Part shown: positions 1 through 8,848 of the stretch, one piece after another
Layout: every line of letters starts with the position of its first letter
Numbering within the stretch: the stretch's first letter is position 1
Origin: Streptomyces sp. QL37
Lineage (GTDB): Bacteria > Actinomycetota > Actinomycetes > Streptomycetales > Streptomycetaceae
Assembly: GCF_002941025.1 (NCBI RefSeq)
Contig: NZ_PTJS01000001.1
Location: forward strand, 4,588,001-4,652,000
Reading direction: 5' to 3'
DNA length: 64,000 nucleotides
The notes under the pieces: model-generated
Seen by the model: only the letters and a program-made list of their open reading frames with translations
Told to the model about the DNA's origin: nothing
Databases searched by the model: none
Position numbers and translations under genes: made by a program

Positions 1-2
1 TC

Positions 3-821
3 GTCACGGTCACCGGTGACGACCGGCTGGCCTGGCTGCACCTGCTGCTCACCCAGCACGTCAGCGACCTCGCGCCGAACCAGGCGACCGAGGCGCTGAT
101 CCTCTCCGCCAACGGGCACATCGAGCACGCCCTCTATCTGGTCGACGACGGCACGACGGTGTGGATGCACGCCGAGCCGGAGACCCAGGGCGAGCTGATC
201 GCGTACCTGGAGTCGATGAAGTTCTTCTACCGGGTCGAGGTCGCCGACCGCACCGAGGACATCGCCGTCGTGCACCTTCCGGCCGGCTCGATCGCCGAGG
301 TCCCGGACGGTGCCGCCGTACGGGAGACGGCGCACGGCCGCGACCTCTTCCTGCCCCGGGCCGACCTGGAGTCGTACGCGGCCGAGCACGGCCCGGTGGC
401 CGGGATCCTGGCGTACGAGGCGCTTCGCGTCGAGGCGCACCGCCCGCGGCTGAACTTCGAGACCGACCACCGCACCATCCCGCACGAGCTGGGCTGGATC
501 GGCAGCGCCGTGCATCTGCAGAAGGGCTGCTACCGGGGCCAGGAGACGGTCGCCCGTGTCCACAACCTGGGGAAGCCGCCGCGCCGCCTCGTCTTCCTGC
601 ACCTCGACGGCAGCGAGGTGCACCTGCCCGGCCACGGGACGCCGGTCAGGCTCGCCGCCGACGGCCAGGAGGGCCGCCAGCTCGGCTTCATCACCACCTC
701 GGCCCGCCACCACGAACTGGGGCCGATCGCCCTGGCGCTGGTGAAGCGGAACGTCGCGGTGGACGCGGAGCTGATCGCGGGGGACACCGCGGCGGCGCAG
801 GAGACGGTCGTCGAGCCGTAG
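3..821 (+). CDS. ygfZ: YgfZ/GcvT-like folate-binding protein (5' truncated by window edge)
   Basis: The frame is open from the first complete codon, so the true start lies upstream of the window. The visible 272 residues carry the YgfZ signature KGCYRGQE (about residues 176-183 of the visible part). Its conserved Cys is the hallmark of the tetrahydrofolate-dependent family that supports maintenance of Fe-S enzymes. The C-terminal part has the small beta-barrel typical of the GcvT fold (PPRRLVFLHLDG onward). The family is cytosolic and lacks the glycine-cleavage catalytic residues of true GcvT. The dtd gene converges from the right only 20 bp away. The family assignment is firm; the physiological role is inferred from E. 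coli YgfZ. Confidence 0.9.
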   Translation, partial: VTVTGDDRLAWLHLLLTQHVSDLAPNQATEALILSANGHIEHALYLVDDGTTVWMHAEPETQGELIAYLESMKFFYRVEVADRTEDIAVVHLPAGSIAEVPDGAAVRETAHGRDLFLPRADLESYAAEHGPVAGILAYEALRVEAHRPRLNFETDHRTIPHELGWIGSAVHLQKGCYRGQETVARVHNLGKPPRRLVFLHLDGSEVHLPGHGTPVRLAADGQEGRQLGFITTSARHHELGPIALALVKRNVAVDAELIAGDTAAAQETVVEP

Positions 822-841
822 GCCGGGTCCTGGAGGGCCCG

Positions 842-1291
842 CTACACCTCGACGAGCACGGTGAACGGGCCGTGGTTCGTGAGCGAGACGCGCATGTCCG
901 CCCCGAACCGGCCCGTCTCCACCTGCGCCCCGAGGGCGCGCAGCTGTGCGACGACCTCGTCGACCAGCGGCTCGGCCACGTCGCCCGGCGCGGCGGCGTT
1001 CCACGTGGGCCTGCGGCCCTTCCTGGCGTCCCCGTAAAGAGTAAATTGCGAGATCACCAGCAGGGGCGCGTTCACGTCCGAGCAGGACTTCTCGCCTTCC
1101 AGGACGCGCAGGGTCCAGAGCTTGCGGGCGAGCTGCGCCGCCTTCTCCGCGGTGTCCCCGTGGGTGACCCCCACCAGCACACACAGTCCCTCGCCGACGA
1201 TCTCGCCGACCGTTCCGGTCCCCGACGGATCGTCCGCGGCGCCCGCCACGGTGACGCTCGCGCCGTCCACTCTCTGTATCACTGCACGCAT
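842..1291 (-). CDS. dtd: D-aminoacyl-tRNA deacylase
   Basis: This 149-residue protein has the normal length for DTD, which hydrolyses D-aminoacyl-tRNAs (classically D-Tyr-tRNA) in the cytosol and recycles the tRNA. Both active-site motifs are visible: SQFTLYGD, matching the SQxT motif, and the C-terminal NHGPFT, matching the NxGPxT motif with its cross-subunit Gly-Pro. I chose the ATG at 1291 because the protein begins MRAVIQRV, the usual start. In addition, a TAGGTT -10 element (1304-1299 on the minus strand) ends 7 nt before it, which suggests leaderless transcription. The gene diverges from rsiG and converges on the ygfZ-like gene. Confidence 0.96.
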   Translation of the reverse strand: MRAVIQRVDGASVTVAGAADDPSGTGTVGEIVGEGLCVLVGVTHGDTAEKAAQLARKLWTLRVLEGEKSCSDVNAPLLVISQFTLYGDARKGRRPTWNAAAPGDVAEPLVDEVVAQLRALGAQVETGRFGADMRVSLTNHGPFTVLVEV

Positions 1292-1406
1292 ACAGACCAA
1301 CCTATCTTGGGCCGAACGGGTACAGAGCACCTGCGTGAACACCCTGCGTAGTGGCACCATGCACGATGTCGGTGTGCCGACGCACCGGTCGAGGGGACGG
1401 ATCATC

Positions 1407-2081
1407 ATGACGACACATGGAAACGGGCCATCACCCGGTGCCGTACCAGGGACACGCACACCGGCCGGCTTGCGGCCGCCGGTGCAGCGGACCGTTGCTG
1501 TGCCCGGCCAGCTGCCCGCCCTGCCGGTGCAGCTGCCCGGAGCGGTGTCCGTGCCCGGGCAGACCGGGGGCGGTGCGGTCGAAGGACTGGCCTCCGTACG
1601 CCCGCAGCCCGAGTTCAGGGGGCTGCGGCTGCCGGAGCTGCGCTCGCTGCGCCGTGACGCCCAGCGCGACGAGGCGGACCTCAGCTACGTACGCCGTCTG
1701 GTCCAGGGCCGGATCGACATCCTGCGCGCCGAGCTCGCCCGCCGGGTGGACCCCGAGTCGCCCGTCGTGGACCGGCTCTCGGAGATCCTCGCCGACACCC
1801 CGTCCCTCCACCGCTCCTCGGTCAGGCACGTCACCCTCACCACGCCGCGCAGCGACGAGTACCGCCGGCTGGCGGCGGACACGCTCGCGGAGGTCGAGCT
1901 CTCCGACCTCGACGCCCGGACGGACGAGGAGCTCCTCACCGCCATGGGACGGCTCGTCCGCTACGAGCGTCAGGTCTCCCGGCGGCGTCACCGGCTCCAG
2001 CGGACCGTCGACGATTGCAGCGCGGAGATCGCCCGCAGGTACCGTGACGGGGAAGCACAAGTAGAGGACCTGCTCGCCTGA
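1407..2081 (+). CDS. rsiG: RsiG-type c-di-GMP-responsive anti-sigma factor for WhiG
   Basis: In Streptomyces RsiG with bound c-di-GMP sequesters the sporulation sigma factor WhiG. The diagnostic feature is the signature E(X)3S(X)2R(X)3Q(X)3D on each helix of an antiparallel coiled coil. Both copies are exact here: E89-S93-R96-Q100-D104 and E187-S191-R194-Q198-D202. The first 70 residues are Pro/Gly/Ala-rich and probably disordered, and the rest (about 72-220) is helical and charged. The start ATG at 1407 is preceded by GAGGGG (1391-1396). The length of 224 residues is compatible with the family. WhiG itself is not in the window. The function comes from the S. venezuelae system; the motif match makes the assignment strong. 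Confidence 0.93.
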   Translation: MTTHGNGPSPGAVPGTRTPAGLRPPVQRTVAVPGQLPALPVQLPGAVSVPGQTGGGAVEGLASVRPQPEFRGLRLPELRSLRRDAQRDEADLSYVRRLVQGRIDILRAELARRVDPESPVVDRLSEILADTPSLHRSSVRHVTLTTPRSDEYRRLAADTLAEVELSDLDARTDEELLTAMGRLVRYERQVSRRRHRLQRTVDDCSAEIARRYRDGEAQVEDLLA

Positions 2082-2132
2082 GGTGATCCTTCGGGGGCGG
2101 GTCACGCCCGTCCCCGGAAGGCCACCAGCCCC

Positions 2133-3110
2133 ATGAGCTCCTCCATAGCCTCGTACGCGTCCTCGTCGCCCGTGCCCCCGGTCCTGGCCGAGGTCGTGCG
2201 GTCCGGCTTCACGGAGGGCCACCACAGGGGGTCGCTGGTCGTCCTGGCCGCCGACGGGAGCGTGGAGCTCGCGCTCGGCGACCCGGCGGCCCCGGTCTTC
2301 CCGCGCTCGTCCAACAAGCCGATGCAGGCCGCCGCGATTCTCCGGGCCGGTCTCGACCTCTCCGGGGAGCGGCTGGCGCTGGCGGCCGCGAGCCACTCGG
2401 GCGAGGCCTTCCACCTCGACCTGGTGCGCACGATGCTCGCCGAGCACGGGCTGACCCCGGACGACCTGCGGACGCCGCCCGATCTGCCCCTGGACCCCGT
2501 CGAGGCGGAGGCGTACCTCGCCGCCGGGGGTGTGCGGGAGCCGCTCACCATGAACTGCTCCGGCAAGCACGCGGCGATGCTCGCCGTCTGTGTGCGCAAC
2601 GGATGGGACACCGCGACGTATCTCGATCCGTCCCACCCGCTCCAGCGGCTGGTCGGCGAGGTCGTCGCGGAGTCGGCGGGCGAGCCCGTCGCCTCGATCG
2701 GCACGGACGGCTGCGGGGCGCCGCTGATGGCGATCGGGCTGGTGGGCCTGGCCCGCGCGTTCCGGGCATTCGTGCTGGCGGAGCCGGGCGCGGCGGAGCG
2801 CCGGGTCGCGGACGCGATGCGGGCGCACCCCGAGTACGTCGCGGGCACGCGCCGGCCGGACACCTGGCTGATGCGGGAGGTGCCGGGCGCGCTCTCCAAG
2901 ATGGGCGCGGAGGCGGTCCAGGCGCTCGCCCTTCCGGACGGCAGGGCCCTGGCCTTCAAGATCGACGACGGCTCCACCCGCGCCCTGGGACCGGTGCTGG
3001 CCCGCGCCCTCGGACTGCTGGGCGTCGACGCCCCGGTGGTGTCCCGCATCGGGCGGGCCCCGCTGCTGGGCGGCGCCGCCGAGGTCGGCGAGATCCGGGC
3101 AGCGTTCTGA
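2133..3110 (+). CDS. Asparaginase (Rhizobium etli type / L-asparaginase II family)
   Basis: This 325-residue enzyme belongs to the family that hydrolyses L-asparagine to aspartate and ammonia and is unrelated to E. coli AnsA/AnsB. Visible conserved blocks are PRSSNKPMQA (Ser-Lys nucleophile pair), ASHSGE, MNCSGKHAAM and DGCGAP. The Ser, Lys and Cys residues of these blocks form the active and metal-binding site in the characterised rhizobial enzymes. There is no signal peptide, so it is cytosolic. It follows rsiG by 51 bp on the same strand and may be cotranscribed. An upstream GGAAGG supports the ATG at 2133. Confidence 0.9.
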   Translation: MSSSIASYASSSPVPPVLAEVVRSGFTEGHHRGSLVVLAADGSVELALGDPAAPVFPRSSNKPMQAAAILRAGLDLSGERLALAAASHSGEAFHLDLVRTMLAEHGLTPDDLRTPPDLPLDPVEAEAYLAAGGVREPLTMNCSGKHAAMLAVCVRNGWDTATYLDPSHPLQRLVGEVVAESAGEPVASIGTDGCGAPLMAIGLVGLARAFRAFVLAEPGAAERRVADAMRAHPEYVAGTRRPDTWLMREVPGALSKMGAEAVQALALPDGRALAFKIDDGSTRALGPVLARALGLLGVDAPVVSRIGRAPLLGGAAEVGEIRAAF

Positions 3111-3185
3111 GAGAGGCGTCCGGGCAGCGGCGGGGGCCGGAAAAGCGGGCGACAGCGCGAACGCGTGGTGCCTAGCGTGGACCGC

Positions 3186-4442
3186 ATGAGCCTTGATCCG
3201 CGTACCGTCTCCGAAGCCGAATTCCCCGACTGGATGCGCGCCGTGGGGATCGGGTTCCTACGGGCGGCGGCCTCGGCGCCGCCGGAGGAGGAGGTCGCGG
3301 TGCGCCTGGAACACACCGATCTCTCCCGTGTCCAGGGGGTGTTCGACGCGGGGCGCTGTGTGGCGACCTTCCGGTCGTTCGCCCAGGAGCTGACCGTCGT
3401 CGGCGGCGCGAAGGTGCGGGCCGACGCGGTCACCGGCGTGACGGTGACTCCCACGCACCGCCGGCGCGGGCTGCTCAGCCGGATGATGGCCGCGGACCTG
3501 GCGGCGGCGAAGGAGCGGGGCGACGTGGTCGCCTCGCTGATCGCCGCCGAGTACCCGATCTACGGGCGGTACGGATTCGGGCCGGCCGCCTGGTCCGCGG
3601 AGTGGGAGATCGACGTCCCCAGGGCCGGACTCGACCCGCGCGGCCGGGTCCCCTCGGAGGCGGACGGCGGCCGCATCGAGCTGGTTGACGGCGCGGACGT
3701 ACGCAAGCTGGGCCCCGAACTCCACGGCCGTTTCGCCGGGCGCCGGCACGGCGTGGTCTCCCGGGACGAGCGCTGGTGGCAGCGCAGCACGGGCGTGGAC
3801 GTGCCGGCGTCCGACAAGTGGACCGAGCCGTTCTACGCGGTGTACCGGTCGCCGGACGGGGAGGCGGACGGGCTGATCACCTACCGCGCCGACGACAAGT
3901 GGGGCGACCGGAAGCAGCCGCTCAACACGGCGACGGTGGCCGGCATGATCGCGACGACCCCGGCGGCGGAACGCGCCCTGTGGCACTTCGTCTGCTCCAT
4001 CGACTGGATCACCACGGTCCGCTCGGGCCACCGCGCTCCCGACGACCTGCTCCCGCTCCTCCTGCCGGACCCGCGTGCCGCCCGCGTCGTGACCCAGTCG
4101 GACTGGCTGTGGCTGCGCGTCCTGGACGTTCCCCGGGCCCTGGAGGCACGTACGTACGCGACCGAGGGCTCCCTGGTCCTGGACGTCCGGGACGGAGCGG
4201 GCCTGGCGGGCGGCCGTTTCCTGCTGGAGGCGTCACCGTCCGGCGCCTCGTGCGCCCCCACGACACGGGACCCCGACCTCACGCTGGGCGTGGCGGAGCT
4301 GGCCACCCTCTACCTGGGCGACGAGTCGCCGGTGCGGCTGGCGGCGCTGGGCCGGCTCGACGAGCACCGGGCTGACGCGGCGGCGAAGGCGGACGCGGTG
4401 TTCCGGACACCACGGCGGCCGTGGTGTCCGGACGTGTTCTGA
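3186..4442 (+). CDS. Eis-like GNAT N-acetyltransferase
   Basis: This 418-residue protein has the three-part layout of the Eis family: an N-terminal GNAT domain, a second degenerate GNAT domain and a C-terminal sterol-carrier-like domain. The acetyl-CoA loop is visible as [15 protein letters not shown] (about residues 88-102), followed by IYGRYGFG, typical of Eis. The protein ends in an acidic C-terminal segment with VF as the last residues, as in mycobacterial Eis. Members acetylate amines including aminoglycosides; the substrate here is unknown. The ATG at 3186 is chosen because TAGCGT (3173-3178) lies 7 nt upstream, the pattern of a leaderless start, and no Shine-Dalgarno sequence is present. 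Confidence 0.87.
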   Translation: MSLDPRTVSEAEFPDWMRAVGIGFLRAAASAPPEEEVAVRLEHTDLSRVQGVFDAGRCVATFRSFAQELTVVGGAKVRADAVTGVTVTPTHRRRGLLSRMMAADLAAAKERGDVVASLIAAEYPIYGRYGFGPAAWSAEWEIDVPRAGLDPRGRVPSEADGGRIELVDGADVRKLGPELHGRFAGRRHGVVSRDERWWQRSTGVDVPASDKWTEPFYAVYRSPDGEADGLITYRADDKWGDRKQPLNTATVAGMIATTPAAERALWHFVCSIDWITTVRSGHRAPDDLLPLLLPDPRAARVVTQSDWLWLRVLDVPRALEARTYATEGSLVLDVRDGAGLAGGRFLLEASPSGASCAPTTRDPDLTLGVAELATLYLGDESPVRLAALGRLDEHRADAAAKADAVFRTPRRPWCPDVF

Positions 4443-4466
4443 GGCTTCACCGCGGGCCTGCCGGGG

Positions 4467-5294
4467 TCAGCTCCTGAGGAATTCCAGGAGGTCCTTGTTG
4501 AACCTCTCCTTGTCGCCGGGGACGAGCGCGATGCCGTGCGAACTGCCCTCGTACACCTTGAGCGTCGCGTTCCTCAGGAGCTCGGCGGCCTTGCGGCCGG
4601 TCGCGTCGATCGGCACGATCTGGTCGTCGTCGCCGTGGACGACGAGCGTGGGGATGTCGAACTTCTTCAGGTCCTCGTGGAAGTCGGTCGCGGCGAAGGC
4701 GTCCACACAGTCCACCCCGCCCTCGATGGTCTGGGCCATGGCCATGGCCCAGAAGGCGTCCTGGTTTCCCTGGGTGACCTTGTTGCCGTCCCGGTTCGCC
4801 CCGAAGAACCCGACGGCGGTGTCCTTCCAGAACTGCGAGCGCTCGGCCAGGATGCCGTCCTTGATGCCGTCGAAGACCGACTGCGGCACACCTTCGGGGT
4901 TGCCCGGCCCCTGGAGCATCAGCGGCGTGATCGCCGAGAGGAGCACGGCGGACCTGACGCGGTCCGTGCCGTGCCGCCCGATGTAGCGGGCCAGTTCGCC
5001 GCCGCCCATCGAGTGGGCGACCAGGGTGACGTCCCGCAGGTCGAGCTGTGTGAGGAGGTCGTCGAGGTCGTCGGCGAAGGTGTCGAAGTCGTACCCGTCG
5101 TAGACCGGCGTCGACCGCCCGTGGCCCCGGCGGTCGTGGGCGATGCCCCGGAAACCGGCGTCCGCGACGGCCTTCAGCTGGTCCTGCCAGGCGTCGCCGT
5201 TCAGCGGCCAGCCGTGGATGAAGACCACGGGGCGGCCCTTGCCCCAGTCCTTGTAGAAGATGTCGACACCGTCGCGGGTCGTGCAGATCGGCAT
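4467..5294 (-). CDS. Alpha/beta hydrolase, non-heme haloperoxidase family
   Basis: This 275-residue protein has the full-length fold of the cofactor-free haloperoxidase/perhydrolase group. It has the oxyanion segment HGWPLNG, the nucleophile elbow HSMGGGE with the catalytic Ser, the acid in VVHGDDDQIVP and the terminal His in SSHGI. In vivo substrates of this group are usually esters or lactones rather than halides. The start ATG is preceded by GAAAGG at a good distance. It converges on the Eis-like gene, and its 5' side faces a 307-bp stretch without a recognisable gene. Confidence 0.9.
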   Translation of the reverse strand: MPICTTRDGVDIFYKDWGKGRPVVFIHGWPLNGDAWQDQLKAVADAGFRGIAHDRRGHGRSTPVYDGYDFDTFADDLDDLLTQLDLRDVTLVAHSMGGGELARYIGRHGTDRVRSAVLLSAITPLMLQGPGNPEGVPQSVFDGIKDGILAERSQFWKDTAVGFFGANRDGNKVTQGNQDAFWAMAMAQTIEGGVDCVDAFAATDFHEDLKKFDIPTLVVHGDDDQIVPIDATGRKAAELLRNATLKVYEGSSHGIALVPGDKERFNKDLLEFLRS

Positions 5295-5601
5295 GATGAA
5301 CCTTTCGGGTCTGCGGCAGGCCGGAGCCCTTCTCATCCCCTGTTCCATCCTCCACACGGTGGCTCCGACCGCACCTCGGCGAGGGGTGGCCCGCCGGCGT
5401 ACAAGCGTCTCCATTGCGTCTGCGCGGACGTGATCCGTGGCGCCTTCGCGCTGGAGCAGCCGGGGCCCGCTCCGGTGCGGCTCCCCGTGACCGTGCACCG
5501 GGTCCGCGAGGTGCCGGCGCGGGCCAGGAGGCCCCTCTGCCTCGCCTCCCTGCCGTCCCGGCGCGAGGTCATGGGGGTGTACGACCGCCGGCTCCGGGGT
5601 G
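5295..5601. other. Intergenic stretch without a recognised gene
   Basis: I see no credible coding sequence here. The plus strand is open for some distance and includes a segment ending near REVMGVYDRRLR that faintly recalls the end of gas-vesicle GvpO-like proteins, but it has no start, domain or ribosome-binding site I can support. The promoter of the hydrolase must lie at the left edge of this stretch. Confidence 0.4.
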
Positions 5602-6375
5602 TCACCGCGTCCGCGTCCTGAAGAGCACCCCCGACAGGGACACGGCCACCAGCAAAATCCCGGCCGCCCACGCGAGCGCGGTCCAGGGGGCGTTGCCGAC
5701 GGGCTGGTCCAGGAGCAGGCCGCGGAGGGATTCGATGGCCGGGGTGACCGGCTGGTTGTCGGCGAAGCCGTGGAGCCAGCCCGGCATGCTGTCGACCGGG
5801 ACGAACGCGCTGCTCGGGTACGGGAGGAACGACATGAAGAAGGTGAATCCGCCGGCCGCCTCCGGTGTGCGGGCGAGCAGGCCGATGGCCGCCGAGATCC
5901 AGGACAGCGCCACGATGTAGGCGAGGAGCACCGCGGTGACGGCGAGCCAGCCCGCCGGGGTGGCTGCGGGGCGGAAGCCGATGAGCAGGGCCACGGCGAA
6001 CACCAGGGTGGTGGAGACCAGGTTGCGTACGGTGCTCGCCACCACGTGGCCGGCCAGCACCGGCGTCCCGCCGATGTCCATGGAGCGGAAGCGGTCGATG
6101 ATGCCGCCCTTCATGTCCTCGCTCACCGCGACGGCGGTGGTGGCCGAGCCGAAGCCGGCGCAGAGGAACAGGACGCCGGGGACGACGTACATGACGTACG
6201 TGTCGTAGCCCGCCCCGGTGTCGATCGCCCCGCCGAAGAAGTAGACGAAGATCAGCATCAGCATGATCGGCAGCATCATCGACGTGATGACGGCGTCGAC
6301 GTTGCGGCGGCTGATCCGCAGACTGCGGCCGGTCATGACCGTGGCGTGGGTCAGGGCTCCGGGTGCGTCAGACAT
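5602..6375 (-). CDS. ABC-2 type transporter permease (DrrB-like)
   Basis: This 257-residue integral membrane protein has about six predicted helices: for example MMLPIMLMLIFVYFF near residue 33, the segment before FLCAGFGSATT, and a last helix around 235-250. The central segment SEDMKGGIIDRFRSM is the conserved cytoplasmic coupling motif of the daunorubicin-resistance DrrB group. It forms the membrane part of an exporter with the ATPase encoded just upstream. The two genes overlap by 8 bp, implying translational coupling. The substrate cannot be read from sequence; DrrAB homologues export hydrophobic compounds, including anthracyclines and other drugs. Confidence 0.9.
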   Translation of the reverse strand: MSDAPGALTHATVMTGRSLRISRRNVDAVITSMMLPIMLMLIFVYFFGGAIDTGAGYDTYVMYVVPGVLFLCAGFGSATTAVAVSEDMKGGIIDRFRSMDIGGTPVLAGHVVASTVRNLVSTTLVFAVALLIGFRPAATPAGWLAVTAVLLAYIVALSWISAAIGLLARTPEAAGGFTFFMSFLPYPSSAFVPVDSMPGWLHGFADNQPVTPAIESLRGLLLDQPVGNAPWTALAWAAGILLVAVSLSGVLFRTRTR

Positions 6376-7336
6376 GGGCGGGTGCCTCCGTCTTCTCGGC
6401 GGTGAGGGCGAGGAACACGTCGTCGAGGGTCGCGCTGTGCACGGAGAAGCGGTCGACGTCGGTGCGGTGCGGGTCGATCTCGTCGAGCAGGGCGCGGGCA
6501 TGGGCGGCGGTGCCGTCGGTGGGGATGCCCAGCGTGAGGGTCTCGGGGGCGTGGTGGACGGCCCGGGTCGCGAGCCGGAGGTAGGCCTCGCGGCTGCTGA
6601 GGACGAGGTCCAGACGGTGTCCCGCGACGCGTGACTTCAGGTCCTCCGGGGTGCCCTCGGCGACGCTGCCGCCCTGGTGGAGCACGGTGATCCGGTCGGC
6701 GAGCTGATCCGCCTCCTCCAGGTACTGGGTGGTGAGCAGCACCGCGGCGCCCCGGCCTGCGAGGTCGCGGACGACCTGCCAGAGCTCGCGGCGGCTGCGC
6801 GGGTCGAGGCCGGTGGTGGGCTCGTCGAGGAAGAAGACGCCGGGCTCGGGCGAGCCCACCAGTCCCGCCGCCAGGTCCAGGCGGCGCCGCATTCCCCCGG
6901 AGTACGTACGGGCCTGTCGGCGGGCCGCGTCGGTGAGGTCGAAGCGTGCGAGGAGTTCCTCGGCGCGGCGCCGCGCCGAGCCGCGGGGCAGGCCGGACAG
7001 CCGCGCCATCATCCGCAGGTTCTCCTCGCCGGTCAGCGTCTCGTCCACGGCGGCGAACTGTCCGGTCAGGCTGATGGCGCGGCGCACCCGGGCCCGGTCG
7101 GTGACGACGTCGTGCCCGGCGACGCGGGCCGTGCCGGAGTCGGCGGTGGTGAGGGTGGCGAGGATCCGCACGGTCGTGGTCTTGCCCGCGCCGTTGGGGC
7201 CGAGCAGTGCGTGGATCCCGGCGCGGGCGACCTGGAGGCCGACGCCGTCCAGGACCCGGACCCGGGCCCCCGCTCCTCCGTAGGACTTGGTCAGGCCGTG
7301 CGCCTCGATCATGACGTCGTTCATGGCCGTGGACAT
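6368..7336 (-). CDS. ABC transporter ATP-binding protein (DrrA-like)
   Basis: This 322-residue ATPase shows Walker A GPNGAGKTTT (about residues 44-53), signature YSGGMRRRLDLA, Walker B VFFLDEPTTGLD and a C-terminal DrrA-type extension of roughly 90 residues. It energises efflux through the DrrB-like permease. The ATG at 7336 is preceded by AAGGGGG. Upstream lie two palindromic sites shared with the divergent TetR genes, so the exporter is probably repressed by the first TetR protein and released by its ligand, the classic self-regulated efflux layout. Confidence 0.93.
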   Translation of the reverse strand: MSTAMNDVMIEAHGLTKSYGGAGARVRVLDGVGLQVARAGIHALLGPNGAGKTTTVRILATLTTADSGTARVAGHDVVTDRARVRRAISLTGQFAAVDETLTGEENLRMMARLSGLPRGSARRRAEELLARFDLTDAARRQARTYSGGMRRRLDLAAGLVGSPEPGVFFLDEPTTGLDPRSRRELWQVVRDLAGRGAAVLLTTQYLEEADQLADRITVLHQGGSVAEGTPEDLKSRVAGHRLDLVLSSREAYLRLATRAVHHAPETLTLGIPTDGTAAHARALLDEIDPHRTDVDRFSVHSATLDDVFLALTAEKTEAPAHV

Positions 7337-7351
7337 GATGGTCCCCCTTCT

Positions 7352-7388
7352 GCGTATGGCATACGCGTTACTGCGTAAGCATTACGCA
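7352..7388. promoter_or_regulatory. Two tandem palindromic operators between drrA-like and tetR genes
   Basis: Two inverted repeats with 3-bp centres lie 21 bp apart, two helical turns: GCGTAT-GGC-ATACGC (7352-7366) and TGCGTAA-GCA-TTACGCA (7372-7388). They share the half-site GCGTA/TACGC. A TAGGAT -10 for the tetR gene follows at 7393-7398, and the minus-strand exporter promoter must overlap the same sites. Binding by the adjacent TetR product is inferred from position. Confidence 0.8.
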
Positions 7389-7433
7389 AACCTAGGATGG
7401 TGGCAAGCCAGTACTGGGGAAGGCGGCCTTCGG

Positions 7434-8207
7434 GTGACGGAGAGAAGCAGCGCGTCGGGCGGCACGGGCCTGCCGGCCAGCATCGAGGCCGCGTGGGGTC
7501 TGCGGGACCGGCCGGTCAAGGGACCGAAGCCCGGCCTGACGCTGGACCGCATCGTCGCCGCGGCCGTGGAGGTGGCGGCGGCGGAGGGGCTCTCGGCCGT
7601 CTCCATGGGCCGGGTCGCCAAGGAACTGGGCGCCTCCACGATGTCGCTCTACCGCTACGTCTCCGCCAAGGAGGAGCTGTACGTCCTCATGCAGGAGGCG
7701 GTCATGGGCGTCCCCGAGCCGCTGCCCGCGCTGGAGGAGGGGGCGGGCTGGCGGGAGGCGATCAGCCAGTGGGCGTGGGCCCAGCGCCGGATGTTCGGGC
7801 GTCACCTGTGGTCCCTGCGCATCCCGATCGGGGGTCCGCCGGCCAGCCCCCACATGGTGCTGTGGTGGGAACAGGGTCTCCAGGCGCTGGCGGGCAGCGG
7901 CCTGTCGCCGGGCGACAAGATCTCGGTGATCCTGCTCATCTCGGGCTTCGTACGGAACGAGGCGACGCTCATGAGCGACATCTCCGCCACGGTCGAGCGC
8001 AAGGGAATCTCTGCCGAGGAGTTCATGGCGCGGTGGGAGCGGACCGTGCGCAGGCTCGTCGACCCGGTACGCAATCCGGAGCTGGCGAGCCTGCTGGACA
8101 CGGGGGTCATGAGTGAACCCGGGGACCCCGACTACGAGTTCGTGTTCGGCCTCGCACGGATCCTCGACGGTGTCGAGGCGCTCATCGAGAAGGGCGCACC
8201 GTCATGA
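7434..8207 (+). CDS. TetR family regulator of the adjacent exporter
   Basis: This 257-residue regulator has an N-terminal helix-turn-helix (RIVAAAVEVAAAEGLSAVSMGRVAKELGA then STMSLYRYVSAKEEL, about residues 40-85) and a ligand domain of the TetR_C_1 type. I selected the GTG at 7434, preceded by GGGGAAGG (7416-7423), over upstream ATG codons because those would extend through the operators. It is divergent from the DrrAB-like exporter and overlaps the next tetR gene by 4 bp (ATGA), so both regulators are made from one mRNA. Control of the exporter and itself through the 7352-7388 operators is inferred. Confidence 0.88.
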   Translation: MTERSSASGGTGLPASIEAAWGLRDRPVKGPKPGLTLDRIVAAAVEVAAAEGLSAVSMGRVAKELGASTMSLYRYVSAKEELYVLMQEAVMGVPEPLPALEEGAGWREAISQWAWAQRRMFGRHLWSLRIPIGGPPASPHMVLWWEQGLQALAGSGLSPGDKISVILLISGFVRNEATLMSDISATVERKGISAEEFMARWERTVRRLVDPVRNPELASLLDTGVMSEPGDPDYEFVFGLARILDGVEALIEKGAPS

Positions 8208-8848
8208 GCGCCGAGAAGATCAGTCTGCGCGAGCGGAAGAAGCGGCTCACCTACGAGGCCGTCTCCGAGGCCGCGATCTCGATGTTCCTCGAACGGGGTT
8301 TCGACAAGGTCTCGGTGGCCGAGGTGGCGGCTGCGGCCGACATCTCGAAGCCGACGCTGTTCCGCTACTTCCCCACCAAGGAGGACCTGGTCCTGCACCG
8401 GTTCGCCGACCACGAGGACGAGGCGGCCCGCGTCGTCGGCGGACGGCCGGACGGCACCTCCCCCCTGGACGCTCTGCGCCGCCACCACCTCGACGGCCTG
8501 GACCGCCGCGACCCGGTGACCGGGCTCTGCGACCACCCGAACGTGCTGGCCTTCCACCGGCTGCTCTACGGGACCCCGTCCCTCGTCGCCCGCCTGTACG
8601 CCTACCAGGGCCGCTCCGAGGCCGCGCTCGCCCGCGTCCTCGACCCCGGCGCCCCGGTGGCGGCACGTCTCGCGGCGGGCCAGATCATCGCCGTACTGAG
8701 GATCCTGGCCGAGGAGAACTGGCGGCGTATCGACGCGGGGGAGAGCACCGCCCAGGTCTACGGGGACGCGGTGGAGGCCGCCGGTCTGGCCTTCGCCCAG
8801 CTGGAGAGCGGGCTGCTCATGCCTCGTCCCGGAGAAGCTCCTCGGTGA
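8204..8848 (+). CDS. Second TetR family regulator, coupled to the first
   Basis: This 214-residue TetR protein has the N-terminal helix-turn-helix LTYEAVSEAAISMFLERGFDKVSVAEVAAAADISKPTLFRYFPTKEDL and a helical C-terminal domain of the MftR-like/TetR_C type. Its ATG overlaps the stop of the preceding tetR gene, so translation is coupled. Its last 32 bp overlap the end of the convergent phosphotransferase gene. Two regulators of one family in a coupled pair is less common than one. The second may control other genes or act with the first, and nothing in sequence decides which. Confidence 0.9.
   Translation: MSAEKISLRERKKRLTYEAVSEAAISMFLERGFDKVSVAEVAAAADISKPTLFRYFPTKEDLVLHRFADHEDEAARVVGGRPDGTSPLDALRRHHLDGLDRRDPVTGLCDHPNVLAFHRLLYGTPSLVARLYAYQGRSEAALARVLDPGAPVAARLAAGQIIAVLRILAEENWRRIDAGESTAQVYGDAVEAAGLAFAQLESGLLMPRPGEAPR

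Noticed and set aside
4467..5294. Call as a true haloperoxidase.
   Set aside because: The enzyme group halogenates only in vitro; esterase/perhydrolase is more likely, so the neutral family name is used.
5350..5601. Possible gas-vesicle GvpO-like coding remnant on the plus strand.
   Set aside because: Only a weak resemblance of the last residues (EVMGVYDRRLR); no start, ribosome site or neighbouring gas-vesicle genes.
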